Origin: Xylophilus sp.
GTDB taxonomy: Bacteria > Pseudomonadota > Gammaproteobacteria > Burkholderiales > Burkholderiaceae_C
Reading direction: 5' to 3'
DNA length: 35,000 bases
Assembly (NCBI GenBank): GCA_009914555.1
Contig: WNDY01000042.1
Span: 1-35,000 of the forward strand
A program made the translations under genes and the position numbers. The notes below the pieces were generated by a model. It made no database searches. It was given only the letters and a program-made list of their open reading frames with translations, and was not told the DNA's origin. This document shows, piece by piece, positions 8,213-16,459 of the stretch (the first letter of the stretch is position 1; the number at the start of each line of letters is the position of its first letter).

Positions 8213-9349
8213 CTACAGCAGCTTGGACAACTCCTGCGCCAGCACCTGTGGCAGCTCGGCGGCCAGCGCGTGGAGGCCGACGCGCACCACCGGCTCGCCC
8301 AGCCAGCCGGGCATGGCCAGCGCCGGCGCGTCCTCGACGATGTCGATCACGACCAGGCCCGGGCGCGCCGCGTGCAGCCGGGCCCGCCAGGCGTCGGCCG
8401 CGATCCCGTTCTGCAGCCGCGCGTCGAGGATGACCAGCCGCGGCCCGTCCGAGGTGCTACAGCGCCGCAGCGCGGCCTCGGGCGAATCGGCATGCTCGAC
8501 CGGCAGGCTGAACGAGCGGCAGATCTGCTCGGCATCGGCGCGCAGCTGTGCGTCGGCCGTGGCCAGCAGCACCCGCATGGCGGCGAAGCTGCGCGATTCG
8601 GCATAGGGGTGCGAGATGATCGAGTCGGTCATCGTCTCGGCGTCGCCCAGGCCCAGCGACTGCAGCTGCGCCACCGTGCGATCGAATTCCAGCCCCAGCA
8701 GCAGCTGCGCGGCCGAACGCTGATGGTTGACGGCCACGCCCATGGCCTGGGCCAGCGCGGCCAGCAGGTGCCAGCTCAGCGCGCCGGCCGGGTCGGCGTT
8801 GGCTGTGCCGCTGCCGGCATCACGCGGCAGCACCTTGAACTGCAGTAGCGCGCGCTGCGGCTCGTCGCGCACCTCCAGCGAGACGACCATGCGCGTGCCC
8901 TGGGCCGTGGCCCAGGCGAAGGCCGCATCGAGCAGGCCCGCCAGCAGGCCTGGGTCGAGCACGACCTCCACCGGCCGCAGCCGCGGCAGCACTTCCACGT
9001 CGCGGGCCAGGAAGAGGGCGCTGCGGTCCTGCAGGGCTTGGCGCACCACCTCGTCCAGGTCGATCTGCTCGTGCGATTGGCGCAGCGGGCCCTGCGCCAG
9101 CCGGGCCAGCTGCTGGCTCTGGCGCGCCACGCCGCGGGCCACGCCCAGCGACGCCAGCAGCGACTGCACCTGGGGCCGGGAGATGCGGCCGCTGGAGAGC
9201 AGTTCGTGCAGGATGTCCTCCATGCTCGACAGCGGCTGCGACAGCTGCGCGCCCAGCGCGCCGGCCAGGACATACTCGACCGCAGGCAGCGCCGCCTGTT
9301 CGTGGGGCGGGGCGGCGCTGGCAGGCAGTGGCGGAGTGTCGAGCGGCAT
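8213..9349 (-). CDS. Degenerate histidine kinase / receiver-like protein
   Basis: The 378-residue soluble protein looks like a decayed hybrid sensor. Residues about 25-100 resemble a dimerisation helix hairpin, but where a kinase has His-Glu the sequence is LGAQLSQPLSSMEDIL, without the phospho-histidine. Residues about 100-225 resemble a histidine-kinase ATPase fold, with LLAGLLDAAFAWA where the N box would be (Asn absent) and no clear glycine-rich lid. Residues about 258-378 resemble a receiver domain with a possible phospho-aspartate at 309 (LVILDARL). No membrane segment is seen. The likely role is regulatory without kinase activity. The assignment rests on pattern only. Confidence 0.55.
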   Translation of the reverse strand: MPLDTPPLPASAAPPHEQAALPAVEYVLAGALGAQLSQPLSSMEDILHELLSSGRISRPQVQSLLASLGVARGVARQSQQLARLAQGPLRQSHEQIDLDEVVRQALQDRSALFLARDVEVLPRLRPVEVVLDPGLLAGLLDAAFAWATAQGTRMVVSLEVRDEPQRALLQFKVLPRDAGSGTANADPAGALSWHLLAALAQAMGVAVNHQRSAAQLLLGLEFDRTVAQLQSLGLGDAETMTDSIISHPYAESRSFAAMRVLLATADAQLRADAEQICRSFSLPVEHADSPEAALRRCSTSDGPRLVILDARLQNGIAADAWRARLHAARPGLVVIDIVEDAPALAMPGWLGEPVVRVGLHALAAELPQVLAQELSKLL

Positions 9350-9382
9350 GGAGTCGGCGGAAAATCCGGGATTGTGAGTCGA

Positions 9383-9937
9383 ATGTTAACCAGTGTGATT
9401 GGCCGGCGGCGGCGCCATTCTGCGGCAGGTCGCGTGATCGGCGCGCGTTCGTCGATGCTGCTTTTGCTGGCGGGTGTGTTGGCGGCCTGTTCTCCGGTCC
9501 TCGACTGGCGTGAAGTGGCGCTCGACGAGGCGGGGCTGAAGGTGCTGCTGCCCTGCAAACCCGACCACGGCGAGCGCGATCTGCCGATCGGTCCGGCCGT
9601 GCTGCACCTGCGCATGGTGGGCTGCGAGGCCGGCGGCAGCCTGTTCGCCGTGGCCCATGCGGCCGTGCCCGAGGGACTGGCGTCGGCAGAGGTCGTCGCC
9701 GCGTGGCGATCGGCCGCGCTGGCGGCAATGCGGGCGGCGCCGGATGCGCAGGAGGACGATGGTCGGCTGACGGCCCGGGGCCGCCGGCCCGATGGCCGCC
9801 CCGTCTACGCGCAGGCTGCATGGCGCGTGCTGGCGGACCGCGCGCCGGCCCAGGTCGTGCAGGCCGTGGTCTACAGCGCCGAGCCGCTGGCCGGCGACGC
9901 GGCCGACACCTTCTTCGGTGCCGTGGAACCGCGCTGA
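9383..9937 (+). CDS. Putative lipoprotein of unknown function
   Basis: The product has an arginine-rich N-terminus, a hydrophobic core and a lipobox LAAC with the cysteine at residue 36 of the longest form. A later in-frame GTG (9434) would give a more normal signal peptide with the cysteine at residue 19. The mature part, about 148 residues, is mixed alpha/beta with two cysteines in LPCKPDHGER and RMVGCEAGG. I recognise no catalytic motif. The gene is divergent from the kinase-like gene by 33 nt and ends just before the PTS genes. Confidence 0.75.
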   Translation: MLTSVIGRRRRHSAAGRVIGARSSMLLLLAGVLAACSPVLDWREVALDEAGLKVLLPCKPDHGERDLPIGPAVLHLRMVGCEAGGSLFAVAHAAVPEGLASAEVVAAWRSAALAAMRAAPDAQEDDGRLTARGRRPDGRPVYAQAAWRVLADRAPAQVVQAVVYSAEPLAGDAADTFFGAVEPR

Positions 9938-9962
9938 CCGCGGCTGCACGCCGGGCCATAAT
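9934..9962 (+). promoter_or_regulatory. Promoter for the EIIA-HPr-EI operon
   Basis: CTGACC (9934-9939) and CATAAT (9957-9962) are 17 nt apart. The -35 overlaps the stop codon of the preceding lipoprotein gene. The predicted start near 9969 leaves a short leader to the ATG at 9985. Confidence 0.45.
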
Positions 9963-9984
9963 GCCCGACGCACCGCCTGCATCC

Positions 9985-10431
9985 ATGAGCAACAGCATCC
10001 TGATCATCGCCCACGCGCCGCTGGCCTACGCACTGCGCCAGTGCGCGCTGCATGTCTTTCCGGACTGCGGCCCCGGCGTGGCGGCGGTGGACGTGCAGCC
10101 CAACCTGAGCCCGGATGAAACCCTGGCCACCGCGCGCATCGCGCTCGCCCAGCTCGGTACCGAATGCACGCTGGTGCTGACCGACGTGTTCGGCGCCACG
10201 CCGTGCAACGTGGCGCAGAAGCTTGTGGACGGCGTGCATACCAGGCTCATCACCGGCGTGAACCTGCCGATGCTGCTGCGCACCGTGAGCTACCGGCACG
10301 AGGCGCTCGACGCCCTGGTGTCGCGCGCTGTGGTCGGCGGCACGCAGGGCGTGATGCAGGTGACGGTGGCGGCCCCCCAGAACCAGACGAGACGCAAGCA
10401 TGTCGAAATCGACCATCACCATCAGCAATAG
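9985..10431 (+). CDS. PTS EIIA component, mannose/fructose (Man) family
   Basis: The 148-residue protein has the EIIA(Man) fold with the phospho-accepting histidine at residue 10 (SILIIAHAPLA) and conserved VLTDVFGATPCNVAQ. No EIIB or EIIC permease gene is in the window, so it is probably a regulatory relay rather than a sugar transporter part, as in many betaproteobacteria. The start at 9985 places the histidine at the family position. An ATG at 9961 lies inside the -10 element. Its end overlaps ptsH by 32 nt, implying translational coupling. Confidence 0.92.
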   Translation: MSNSILIIAHAPLAYALRQCALHVFPDCGPGVAAVDVQPNLSPDETLATARIALAQLGTECTLVLTDVFGATPCNVAQKLVDGVHTRLITGVNLPMLLRTVSYRHEALDALVSRAVVGGTQGVMQVTVAAPQNQTRRKHVEIDHHHQQ

Positions 10432-10669
10432 GCTCGGCCTGCACGCGCGCGCTTCGGCCAAGCTCACCAAGCTCGCCGGCAGCTTCCCGTGCGAGGTGTG
10501 GATGAGCCGCGGCGACCGGCGCGTCAATGCCAAGAGCATTATGGGTGTGATGATGCTGGCCGCGGGCGTTGGCACCGAAGTCGAGGTCGAGACGATCGGC
10601 ACGCGCGAGGACGAGGCCTTGGCCGCCTTGCTGGGGCTGATCAACGACAAATTCGGAGAAGGTGAATGA
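10400..10669 (+). CDS. ptsH: Phosphocarrier protein HPr
   Basis: The 89-residue product is HPr: NRLGLHARASAKL with His15, which takes phosphate from EI, and NAKSIMGVMML with Ser46, the target of HPr kinase/phosphorylase, whose gene lies about 5 kb downstream. It connects EI to the EIIA proteins. Start at ATG 10400 inside the EIIA gene; 34 nt before ptsI. Confidence 0.96.
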   Translation: MSKSTITISNRLGLHARASAKLTKLAGSFPCEVWMSRGDRRVNAKSIMGVMMLAAGVGTEVEVETIGTREDEALAALLGLINDKFGEGE

Positions 10670-10703
10670 AGACGGCCGTCTTCGTTCCTGGCGCGGAGGC
10701 GCC

Positions 10704-12452
10704 ATGACCTTCGCCATCCACGGCCTCGCGGTCGCCCGGGGCATCGCCATCGGGCGGGCCGTGCTCGTCACGTCGAGCCGGCTGGACGTGGCCCACTACT
10801 TCCTCCAGCCCGACCAGGTCGCCGCCGAGATCGTGCGCGTGCGCACCAGCCGCAACGCGGTGATCGAGGAGCTCAAGCGCCTGCAGGCCGAGTTGCCGCG
10901 CGAGGCGCCGCCCGAGCTCGGCGCGCTGCTCGACGTGCATGTGCAGTTGCTGCAGGACGAGGCGCTGGTCAGCGGCGTCAAGCACTTCATCGTCGACCAG
11001 CGCTACAACGCCGAATGGGCGCTGACCGCGCAGCTCGAGATCATCGCGCGCCAGTTCAGCGAGATGGAGGACGAATACCTGCGCGAGCGCGTGGCCGACC
11101 TGGAGCAGGTGGTCGAACGCATCCTGCGCCACATGAAGGGCGTAGCCAGCCCGGTCTCCCCGCCGCCGCCGGTGCCCTCGCGCCGCGCCGGCGACCCGGT
11201 CCTCTCCGAGGCGGCGGCCGCCGCGCGCGTGCTGGTCGCGCACGACCTGTCGCCCGCCGACATGCTCCACTTCAAGCAGAGCGTGTTCGCCGGCTTCGTG
11301 ACCGATGTGGGGGGTAAGACCTCGCACACGGCCATCGTGGCCCGCAGCCTGGACATACCCGCGGTAGTAGGCACGCGCAGCGCGAGCCAGCTGGTGCGCC
11401 AGGACGACTGGGTCATCATCGACGGCGACGCCGGCGTCGTCATCGTCGATCCGCCGCCGATGATCCTGGCCGAGTACGGCTTTCGCCAGCGCCAGGGCGC
11501 GCTGGAGTGCGAACGGCTCGCGCGGCTGCTGCACACGCCGGCCATCACGCTCGACGGCGAGAAGGTCGCGCTGCTGGCCAACATCGAGCAGCCCGAGGAC
11601 GCCGCCGCCGCGCTCAAGGCCGGCGCCGCCGGCGTCGGCCTGTTCCGCAGCGAGTTCCTGTTCATGGGCCGCGAAGGCCGGCTGCCGGGCGAGGAGGAGC
11701 AGTACCAAGCCTACTGCCGCGCGGTCGAGGGCATGCAGGGCCTGCCGGTCACCATCCGCACGGTGGACGTCGGCGCCGACAAGCCGCTGGACCGCACGCC
11801 CAAGGAGGCGACCCACCTCAACCCCGCGCTCGGCCTGCGCGCCATCCGCTGGAGCCTGGCCGACCCGGCCATGTTCCGCACGCAGCTGCGCGCCATCCTG
11901 CGCGCCGCGGCCCACGGCCCGGTGGATCTGCTGTTCCCCATGATCGGCGCGGCCAGCGAGATCCGCCACACGCTCGCGCTGCTCGACCATGCGCGCGCCG
12001 AGCTGGACAACCGCGGAGCCCCCCGGGGCGAGCCGCGCGTAGGCGCGATGATCGAAATCCCGGCCGCAGCCATCATGGTCCGGCAGTTCCTGCGCTACTT
12101 CGACTTCGTCTCGATCGGCACCAACGACCTGATCCAGTACACGCTCGCGATCGACCGCGCCGACGAGGCCGTGGCCCATCTCTACGACCCGCTGCACCCG
12201 GCCGTGCTGCGCCTCGTGGCCGACGTGATCGCCGAGGCCAACGCCCAGGGCAAGGGCGTGAGCGTCTGCGGCGAGATGGCCGGCGACACCGCGATGACGC
12301 GGCTGCTGCTGGGGCTGGGGCTGCGCAGCTTCTCGATGCACCCCGCGCAGATCCTCGCGGTCAAGCAGGAGATCCTGCGCACCGATGCCGCCAGCCAGGT
12401 GGCCTGGGCGCGCGACGTGGTCGCGGCCGAGGATCCCGCATCGCTGATCTGA
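10704..12452 (+). CDS. ptsI: PTS enzyme I (PEP-protein phosphotransferase)
   Basis: The 582-residue protein has all EI parts: an HPr-binding and phospho-histidine domain with GGKTSHTAIVARSL (His208), and a C-terminal PEP-binding barrel with GLFRSEFLFMGR, TVDVGADKPL, SIGTNDLIQYTLAIDR and the active-site cysteine in SVCGEMAGD. It moves phosphate from PEP to HPr. Start at ATG 10704, with GGAGG 5-9 nt upstream. A longer in-frame version overlaps ptsH. No GAF domain is present, so this is EI rather than EI(Ntr). Confidence 0.97.
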   Translation: MTFAIHGLAVARGIAIGRAVLVTSSRLDVAHYFLQPDQVAAEIVRVRTSRNAVIEELKRLQAELPREAPPELGALLDVHVQLLQDEALVSGVKHFIVDQRYNAEWALTAQLEIIARQFSEMEDEYLRERVADLEQVVERILRHMKGVASPVSPPPPVPSRRAGDPVLSEAAAAARVLVAHDLSPADMLHFKQSVFAGFVTDVGGKTSHTAIVARSLDIPAVVGTRSASQLVRQDDWVIIDGDAGVVIVDPPPMILAEYGFRQRQGALECERLARLLHTPAITLDGEKVALLANIEQPEDAAAALKAGAAGVGLFRSEFLFMGREGRLPGEEEQYQAYCRAVEGMQGLPVTIRTVDVGADKPLDRTPKEATHLNPALGLRAIRWSLADPAMFRTQLRAILRAAAHGPVDLLFPMIGAASEIRHTLALLDHARAELDNRGAPRGEPRVGAMIEIPAAAIMVRQFLRYFDFVSIGTNDLIQYTLAIDRADEAVAHLYDPLHPAVLRLVADVIAEANAQGKGVSVCGEMAGDTAMTRLLLGLGLRSFSMHPAQILAVKQEILRTDAASQVAWARDVVAAEDPASLI

Positions 12453-12484
12453 CCAGGCCGAGCCAAGGAACTGGCTTCGGCAGT

Positions 12485-12545
12485 GGGGGTATAGGTCGGC
12501 AGGGGGCGAATCAAGCGCACTGCAGGACCATCAGGGCGGGAGTAT
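12485..12545. repeat. 61-nt intergenic element, copy 1
   Basis: The stretch starts with GGGGGTATAGG (12485-12495), holds AATCAAGCGC in the middle and ends with GCGGGAGTAT (12536-12545). A second element with the same ends, the same 61-nt span and a central AAATAAGCGC lies at 29505-29565. I count about 57 percent identity without gaps, so these are old copies or sites under similar constraint. This copy sits in the 116-nt gap after ptsI. Confidence 0.45.
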
Positions 12546-12568
12546 CTGTGGAGATGCCACAATGCCGC

Positions 12569-13054
12569 ATGACCGCCACCGCCATCCTCGGCGCGCTGCC
12601 CGTAGAGCAGCAGGGCCTGCCCGCCGCTGTTCCCGCGCTTCGAGGTCCCGCTGACCGGCCGGGCCCACTTCGCCGCCGATGCGGCGCTGGCGGATGCGCT
12701 GGAACGGGCCGCGCGCATCGCGCTGGCCGAGCCGACCCTGCTCGGCGGCGAGGCCCGCGCGCACCACGGCCTGCATGCGCCGCAAGTGCATCGCAGGCTG
12801 GTCGTCTCGGTCGACCGCTTCGTCGCGGACGCCGCTGAAGCCGCCGCGCTGCGCGGCGCCGTGCCCGGCGCGCTCGCGGTCGACATGGAGAGCGCGGCCG
12901 TCGCCCTGGCCTGCCATTCGCTGCGGTGCGCACCGTGTCCGACCGTGCCGACGAGGCCGCGCACGTGGACTTCCCCGCGTTCGCCGCCGAGGTGGCCGGC
13001 CGCTATGCCTGCGCGATCCTGCGCTGCTTCTTCGCGGCGCAGCAGGCTACTTGA
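12569..13054 (+). pseudogene. Decayed MTA/SAH (methylthioadenosine/S-adenosylhomocysteine) nucleosidase
   Basis: Three fragments of one nucleosidase-like protein lie in order in two frames. The first is MTATAILGALPVEQQGL (from 12569). The second, in another frame, runs from about 12621 (LFPRFEVPLTGRAHFAADAA) to about 12923 and includes the family signature AVDMESAAVALACHS. The third returns to the first frame from 12926 (VRTVSDRADEAAHVDF) to the stop at 13052-13054. About 90 central codons are missing at the first junction and about 4-5 at the second. The family normally has about 230-260 residues, so the gene is almost certainly dead. Its 3' end overlaps convergent corA by 8 nt. Confidence 0.8.
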
Positions 13055-14033
13055 GCCAACCCCTGCGGCGGAAATAGAGCATCGGCCCGACGGCGCTCGC
13101 CACCATCAGCGCCAGCACGTACGGATAGCCCCAGGCCCAGTCCAGTTCGGGCATGAACTTGAAGTTCATGCCGTAGATGCTCGCGATCAGCGTCGGCGGC
13201 AGCAGCGCGACGCTTGCCACCGAGAAGATCTTGATGATCTTGTTCTGGTTGATGTTGATGAAGCCGACCGTCGCGTCCATCAGGAAGTTGATCTTCTCGA
13301 ACAGAAAGGCCGTGTGGTTGTCCAGCGACTCGATGTCGCGCAGGATCTGCCGCGCCTCCTCGAACTGCTCGGCGTTGAGCATGCGGCTGCGCATCATGAA
13401 GCTCACCGCGCGGCGCGTGTCCATGACGTTGCGGCGGATGCGGCCGTTCAAGTCCTCGTGGCGCGCGATGGCGCCCAGCACCTCGCCGGCCAGCTCGTCG
13501 GTCATGTTCCCGGCGAGCACCTGCTTGCTCACCTTCTCCAGGTGGTCGTAGATGTCCTCGAGCGTGTCGGCCGAGTATTCGGCGTCGGCGTCGAACAGCG
13601 CCAGCAGCACCGCCTTGGCATTCTCGATCAGTCCCGGCGCGCGGCGCGCGCGCAGGCGCAGCAGCCGGAACACCGGCACGTCCTCGTCGTGGATCGAGAA
13701 CAGCACGCCACGGCTCTTCAGCTCGGCGTTGTGCTGGTTGAGGATGAAGGCCACGCGCACGGAGCGCGGCTCGTCGTGGTCGTCGATCAGGAAGTCGCTG
13801 CGGATGTGCAGGTCGCCGTTGTCCTCTTCGTAGAAGCGGGCGGATTCCTCGATGTCCTCGTCCATCGCGTCCTCGGGGATGGACAGGCCGTAGTGCTGCT
13901 TGATCCAGCGCTTCTCGTCGAGCGTGGGCGATTCGAGATCGACCCAGATCGGCTGGAAACGGGCCAGCTCCTCCAGCGACTCGATCTCTTCCTGGACGAG
14001 TCGGCCGTTGGCGAGCGTGAAGATATTGAGCAT
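13047..14033 (-). CDS. corA: CorA-family magnesium/cobalt transporter
   Basis: The 328-residue protein has the CorA plan: a large cytoplasmic domain with long helices (about residues 1-255), then two C-terminal membrane helices with the selectivity motif YGMNF followed by MPELDW in the periplasmic loop. It forms pentameric channels for divalent-cation entry. I chose ATG 14033 because homology starts at MLNIFTLANGRLVQEE and a GGGAG ribosome site lies upstream. Longer in-frame readings give an arginine-rich unrelated leader. Confidence 0.95.
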   Translation of the reverse strand: MLNIFTLANGRLVQEEIESLEELARFQPIWVDLESPTLDEKRWIKQHYGLSIPEDAMDEDIEESARFYEEDNGDLHIRSDFLIDDHDEPRSVRVAFILNQHNAELKSRGVLFSIHDEDVPVFRLLRLRARRAPGLIENAKAVLLALFDADAEYSADTLEDIYDHLEKVSKQVLAGNMTDELAGEVLGAIARHEDLNGRIRRNVMDTRRAVSFMMRSRMLNAEQFEEARQILRDIESLDNHTAFLFEKINFLMDATVGFININQNKIIKIFSVASVALLPPTLIASIYGMNFKFMPELDWAWGYPYVLALMVASAVGPMLYFRRRGWLK

Positions 14034-14492
14034 GGGCTCACTCCCGGGTGTCGTGGTGCGTGTCGGAGGCGGGGGAAGGGCGAGGCGCTTTCGTCCCCTG
14101 CGGCGCATCGAAGATGGGCACGCTCGGGAGGCGAAAGCTACCGACTCGGGTAGGTTTCCAAGGCTGGGCTCCAGGGATTGGGAGGATGGGAAAGCCCGCG
14201 ATTGTGGCACCGCTACTGTCGAGTACGAGCAGGCTTTCGGGGCGGCAACGCGTGGGCGGACGGGCCGCACCGGTACCGGGCAAACGGGCCGTTCTCATCC
14301 GTGCGTTCGCGGCTGCCAAGCCCTGCCGGCGGCCTTCTGGGGTCTCTGGCGCGACGTTGATTTCGCCCGGGCAGCAGCGCATAGTGGGCTTGACCGCGCC
14401 ATGCGAAAACGTTTGTTCCACCCTTCTTCTCCCATCCCTTCCGTCCCGCGTCCTGGCAGGACGGTTTTCCCCACCGAGCAACAGGAGGCTCC
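14034..14492. other. 459-nt intergenic region between corA and hpf
   Basis: No gene is supportable on either strand. It must hold the divergent promoters of corA and hpf. Visible items are a small hairpin CTACC/GGTAG near 14140-14155 and a short stem CGTCC (14449-14453) / GGACG (14459-14463) followed by TTTT (14465-14468), which could attenuate transcription just before hpf. A TTGACC at 14390-14395 lacks a matching -10. In many betaproteobacteria rpoN lies directly upstream of hpf, but it does not here. Confidence 0.4.
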
Positions 14493-14822
14493 ATGAACCT
14501 GACGATCAGCGGTCACCACCTCGAGGTCACCCCGGCGCTGCGCAACTACGTCACTTCCAAGCTCGACCGCATCACGCGGCATTTCGACCAGGTGGTCGAC
14601 GTGCGCGTCCTGCTCACCGTCGAGAAGCAGAAGGAGAAGCAGCGCCGCCAGCGCGCCGAATGCAACGTGCATGTGCGCGGCAGCGACCTCTTCGCGCAGA
14701 GCGCGCATGCGGATCTCTACGCCGCGGTGGATGAACTCGTGGACAAGCTCGACCGCCAGGTCGTGCGCCATAAGGACCGTCTGCAAACCCATCAGCATGA
14801 AGCGCCCAAGCGCCTGATGTAA
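14493..14822 (+). CDS. hpf: Ribosome hibernation promoting factor (short form)
   Basis: The 109-residue protein fits short HPF/Yhb[21 protein letters not shown], then [19 protein letters not shown] and [17 protein letters not shown]. It binds 30S subunits and helps form inactive 100S ribosomes in starvation. An AGGAGG ribosome site lies before the ATG. It is followed by an intrinsic terminator, so it is probably expressed apart from ptsN despite their customary adjacency. Confidence 0.95.
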   Translation: MNLTISGHHLEVTPALRNYVTSKLDRITRHFDQVVDVRVLLTVEKQKEKQRRQRAECNVHVRGSDLFAQSAHADLYAAVDELVDKLDRQVVRHKDRLQTHQHEAPKRLM

Positions 14823-14844
14823 GCTGCCCCCTTGCCGGAAGCAC

Positions 14845-14874
14845 GAAAGGCCGCCCTTCGAAGGGCGGCCTTTC
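14845..14874. terminator. Palindromic terminator after hpf
   Basis: A perfect 30-bp palindrome with arms GAAAGGCCGCCCTTC and GAAGGGCGGCCTTTC lies 22 nt after the hpf stop. T-runs are short (TTTC) but the stem is very strong. A further small palindrome CTTTGT-C-ACAAAG follows at 14876-14888 and could be an operator for ptsN. Confidence 0.75.
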
Positions 14875-14936
14875 ACTTTGTCACAAAGAAGTCCGGTCCA
14901 TTACCATGCGGGTGCATAATCGGCCTCAGTACCGCC

Positions 14937-15404
14937 ATGAACTGTCTCGCGTCCATTCTGCCCGCAGCACAAGTCCTCGTGAACGTCGACGCGACGAGCA
15001 AGAAGCGTGCGTTCGAGGAAGCCGGACTGCTGTTCGAAAGCCTGCATGGCCTGAGCCGTGCCCTCATCACCGACAGCCTGTTCGCACGCGAGCGCCTCGG
15101 CTCCACCGGCCTGGGTCATGGCGTGGCCATCCCGCACGGTCGCATCAAGGGCCTGAAGACGCCCATGGCCGCGGTCTTCCAGCTGGCCAACCCGATCGGC
15201 TTCGACGCCCCCGACGAGCAGGCGGTCAACCTGCTGATCTTCCTGCTGGTGCCCGAGGCGGCCACGCAGAAGCACCTGGAAATCCTCTCCGAGATCGCCG
15301 AGCTGCTGAGCGATGCGCCGCTGCGCGAGAAGATCAAGGGCTCGACCGACGCGGCCGAACTGCACGGCCTGATCGCCAACTGGCGCTCGACGCAGCCGGC
15401 CTGA
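14937..15404 (+). CDS. ptsN: PTS EIIA(Ntr), nitrogen-regulatory
   Basis: The 155-residue product has the EIIA(Ntr) pattern, with phospho-histidine 67 in [12 protein letters not shown] and the later [20 protein letters not shown]. It accepts phosphate through EI/HPr-type proteins and regulates K+ transport, nitrogen and stress pathways in other proteobacteria. The K+ transporter gene kup is also in this window. A CATAAT -10-like hexamer at 14915-14920 with a poor -35 precedes the ATG. hprK follows after 43 nt. Confidence 0.96.
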   Translation: MNCLASILPAAQVLVNVDATSKKRAFEEAGLLFESLHGLSRALITDSLFARERLGSTGLGHGVAIPHGRIKGLKTPMAAVFQLANPIGFDAPDEQAVNLLIFLLVPEAATQKHLEILSEIAELLSDAPLREKIKGSTDAAELHGLIANWRSTQPA

Positions 15405-15447
15405 GCGCCGCGCCGCCGCCGCTCACCGCATCCGTTTCCCTGCGCGC

Positions 15448-16404
15448 GTGAAGCCCACACCCGTCGTCAACGCCGACGCACTGTTCGAGGAGTTCCGCGC
15501 CGCGCTGCGCTGGGAATGGATCGCCGGCCTGGGCGCCTCCGAGCGCCGCTTCGACGAGGTCGTCGTGCGCGCCGCGCGCTCCGGCGCCGACCTGGTCGGC
15601 TACCTCAACTACATCCACCCGTACCGCGTGCAGGTGCTCGGCGAGCGCGAGATCGCCTACCTGACCAACGCCACGCCCGAGGACTGCGCGCGCCGCATTT
15701 CGCGCATCGTCACGCTGGAGCCGCCGGTGCTGGTGCTGGCCGACGGCCAGGGCCCGCCCGATGCGCTGCTGTCGATGTGCGAACGCGCGCAGATACCGAT
15801 GTTCGCCACGCACGAGCAGTCGGCCTTCGTGATCGACGTGCTGCGCGCCTACCTGTCCAAGCACTTCGCCGAGCGCACCACGATGCACGGCGTGTTCATG
15901 GACATCCTGGGCCTGGGCGTGCTGATTACCGGCGAATCGGGGCTCGGCAAGAGCGAACTCGGGCTGGAGCTGATCTCGCGCGGCCACGGCCTCGTGGCCG
16001 ACGATGCGGTCGACTTCTTCCGCATCAACCAGACCACCGTCGAGGGCAAGTGCCCCGAGCTGCTGCAGAACCTGCTGGAGGTGCGCGGCATCGGCCTGCT
16101 GGACATCCGCACGATCTTCGGCGAGACGGCGGTGCGGCGGAAGATGCGGCTGCGCCTCATCGTCCACCTGGTGCGCCGCGAGACGCTGGAGCGCGACTAC
16201 GAGCGCCTGCCGTACGAGCCGCTGACGCAGGACGTGCTCGGCGTGCCGGTGCTGAAGGTGATCATCCAGGTGGTGGCTGGCCGCAACATCGCTGTGCTGG
16301 TAGAAGCCGCGGTGCGCAACACCATCCTGCAGCTGCGCGGCATCGACACCTACCAGGAGTTCGTCGAGCGGCACCGCCACGCGATGGAGCGCGGCGAGAT
16401 CTAG
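15448..16404 (+). CDS. hprK: HPr kinase/phosphorylase
   Basis: The 318-residue protein has an N-terminal regulatory domain and a C-terminal kinase core with Walker A GESGLGKS (162-169), the catalytic-site HGLVADDAV, and the HprK signature [17 protein letters not shown]. It phosphorylates or dephosphorylates HPr on Ser46, which is present in the HPr encoded here. The start is the GTG at 15448, which gives the family N-terminus ([16 protein letters not shown]). The usual downstream rapZ is absent: fur lies convergently instead. Confidence 0.95.
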   Translation: MKPTPVVNADALFEEFRAALRWEWIAGLGASERRFDEVVVRAARSGADLVGYLNYIHPYRVQVLGEREIAYLTNATPEDCARRISRIVTLEPPVLVLADGQGPPDALLSMCERAQIPMFATHEQSAFVIDVLRAYLSKHFAERTTMHGVFMDILGLGVLITGESGLGKSELGLELISRGHGLVADDAVDFFRINQTTVEGKCPELLQNLLEVRGIGLLDIRTIFGETAVRRKMRLRLIVHLVRRETLERDYERLPYEPLTQDVLGVPVLKVIIQVVAGRNIAVLVEAAVRNTILQLRGIDTYQEFVERHRHAMERGEI

Positions 16405-16406
16405 CG

Positions 16407-16442
16407 GCGCGGCGGGGCGGCCCTTGCGCGGCGTCTGCTGGC
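16407..16442. repeat. 36-bp GC-rich interspersed repeat, copy 1
   Basis: This segment begins GCGCGGCGGGGCGGCCCTTG and ends GTCTGCTGGC. It matches 34511-34546 at 35 of 36 positions. It fills most of the 55-nt gap between the convergent genes hprK and fur and may serve as their terminator. Confidence 0.8.
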
Positions 16443-16459
16443 TTGGGGCTGCTGTGGCG

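Noticed and set aside
9961..9984. ATG 9961 as the start of EIIA(Man)
   Set aside because: It overlaps the -10 hexamer and adds eight residues not seen in the family; ATG 9985 puts the active histidine at residue 10.
14199..14240. Possible sigma54 promoter (TGGCAC) in the corA-hpf gap
   Set aside because: The downstream GC of the -12 element is missing (CTGTC instead of TTGC-like sequence).
14454..14470. TGGCAG...TTTTC as a sigma54 site before hpf
   Set aside because: The -12 element does not fit; the sequence is better explained as a small hairpin with a T-run.
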